Below are positions 6,062-6,460 of a stretch of DNA of 6,460 nt, in pieces. Origin of the DNA: Bacillota bacterium (GTDB taxonomy: Bacteria; Bacillota; Clostridia; Lachnospirales; Anaerotignaceae); NCBI GenBank assembly GCA_017547125.1, contig JAFYQL010000088.1:1-6460 (forward strand). Direction: 5' to 3'. The notes beneath the pieces were generated by a model that was given only the letters and a program-made list of their open reading frames with translations, was not told where the DNA came from and made no database searches. Each line of letters opens with the position of its first letter. Position 1 is the first letter of the stretch. The position numbers were made by a program, and so were the translations under genes.

Positions 6062-6460
6062 ATTTGTAGAGGAAATTATATATCTTTCTGTAGATTTTCA
6101 CTTTTTCAATATAGTTTCTTGTTTCGGCAAAAGGAATCACGTCTGTGTTTTCTTCTGTCAGAGCTAGTTCATTTATCCATCTTGAAACATTGCCGCTGCC
6201 CGCATTATAAGCCGCAAGAGCAATATCTATACTGTCATAGTTTTTTATAAGATGGCTAAGATACCAGCATCCCATTTCGATATTTGTTTCTTCATCAAAA
6301 AGCATATAGTCTTCAAAATATTCGTTTTCCATCAGCTCAGCCAGCCACTTACCTGTTGAGCCTGTTATCTGCATAAGTCCTTTGGCATCTTTTGAAGAAA
6401 CCACGTCCGCCCTGAAATTGCTTTCAGCCTTTATAACTGCATAAATCATATTAGGCTCAA
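6060..6460 (-). CDS. lytic murein transglycosylase, SLT domain (partial, N-terminal end outside window)
   Basis: This is the C-terminal 133 or so residues of a soluble-lytic-transglycosylase (goose-lysozyme-like) protein. Such enzymes cleave the MurNAc-GlcNAc bond of peptidoglycan and leave 1,6-anhydro-MurNAc ends. Visible motifs: EPNMIYAVIKAESNF, whose ES pair carries the catalytic glutamate (codon 6425-6423); KGLMQITG, the second SLT motif; and ALAAYNAGSGNV, the third motif that shapes the sugar-binding cleft. The C-terminal YIEKVKIYRKIYNF helix is also usual. The reading frame stays open to the right edge (codons for E-P-N precede the first Met at 6449), and that Met falls inside a conserved helix, so it is not the start. 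Clostridial proteins of this type are about 180-200 residues with an N-terminal membrane anchor, which would lie outside the window. This is the most upstream visible gene of the minus-strand operon, whose promoter is not in the window. Confidence 0.93.
   Translation of the reverse strand, partial: EPNMIYAVIKAESNFRADVVSSKDAKGLMQITGSTGKWLAELMENEYFEDYMLFDEETNIEMGCWYLSHLIKNYDSIDIALAAYNAGSGNVSRWINELALTEENTDVIPFAETRNYIEKVKIYRKIYNFLYK

Noticed and set aside
6447..6449. ATG at 6449 as the true start of the transglycosylase
   Set aside because: The frame continues upstream with E-P-N, matching the conserved SLT helix, and no ribosome binding site precedes the ATG. The gene is cut by the window edge.
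1..6460. CRISPR array, insertion sequence, tRNA/rRNA, prophage or defence system
   Set aside because: No spaced direct repeats, transposase or phage-like frames, cloverleaf sequences or rRNA signatures were seen. All long frames belong to ordinary chromosomal families.

Overview
The window looks like chromosomal housekeeping DNA from a low-to-moderate-GC Gram-positive bacterium, most likely a member of the Clostridia. This rests on several signs: strong AAGGAG-type ribosome binding sites before every gene; a lipobox signal peptide on a large solute-binding protein; a SpoVB-type flippase; and a UvrC whose nuclease domain carries the extra linker and KDDxHRT-type block I associate with clostridial homologues. 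I see no phage, transposon, CRISPR, tRNA or rRNA signal.

Layout. Positions 1-1623 (minus strand) hold most of uvrC, the nuclease subunit of nucleotide excision repair; its C-terminal end lies beyond the left edge. A 139-bp divergent spacer (1624-1762) carries a good sigma-A-type promoter for uvrC and the ribosome binding site of the next gene. Positions 1763-3268 (plus strand) encode a 501-residue SpoVB/MurJ-like polytopic lipid-linked-saccharide flippase. It ends inside a strong hairpin terminator with U-rich flanks on both strands.

The right half is one compact minus-strand operon, read from right to left. It contains a lytic transglycosylase (SLT fold, 5' end beyond the right edge), an OppA/DppA-type peptide-binding lipoprotein, a galT-like hexose-1-phosphate uridylyltransferase, and a previously unlisted 54-codon gene for a tiny two-helix membrane protein (3278-3442). 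Gaps between these genes are only 5-11 bp, and the ribosome binding site of each downstream gene overlaps or abuts the stop codon of the gene before it. The operon ends at the same hairpin that terminates the flippase gene.

How the genes may fit together. Transglycosylase, peptide-binding lipoprotein, sugar-nucleotide enzyme and (convergently) a wall-precursor-type flippase are all plausible envelope functions. A muropeptide-sensing or salvage role for the orphan binding protein is a reasonable hypothesis but is not shown by the sequence. The most novel items are the 54-residue membrane protein and the tight transglycosylase / binding protein / galT / small protein arrangement. Everything else is ordinary for the families concerned.
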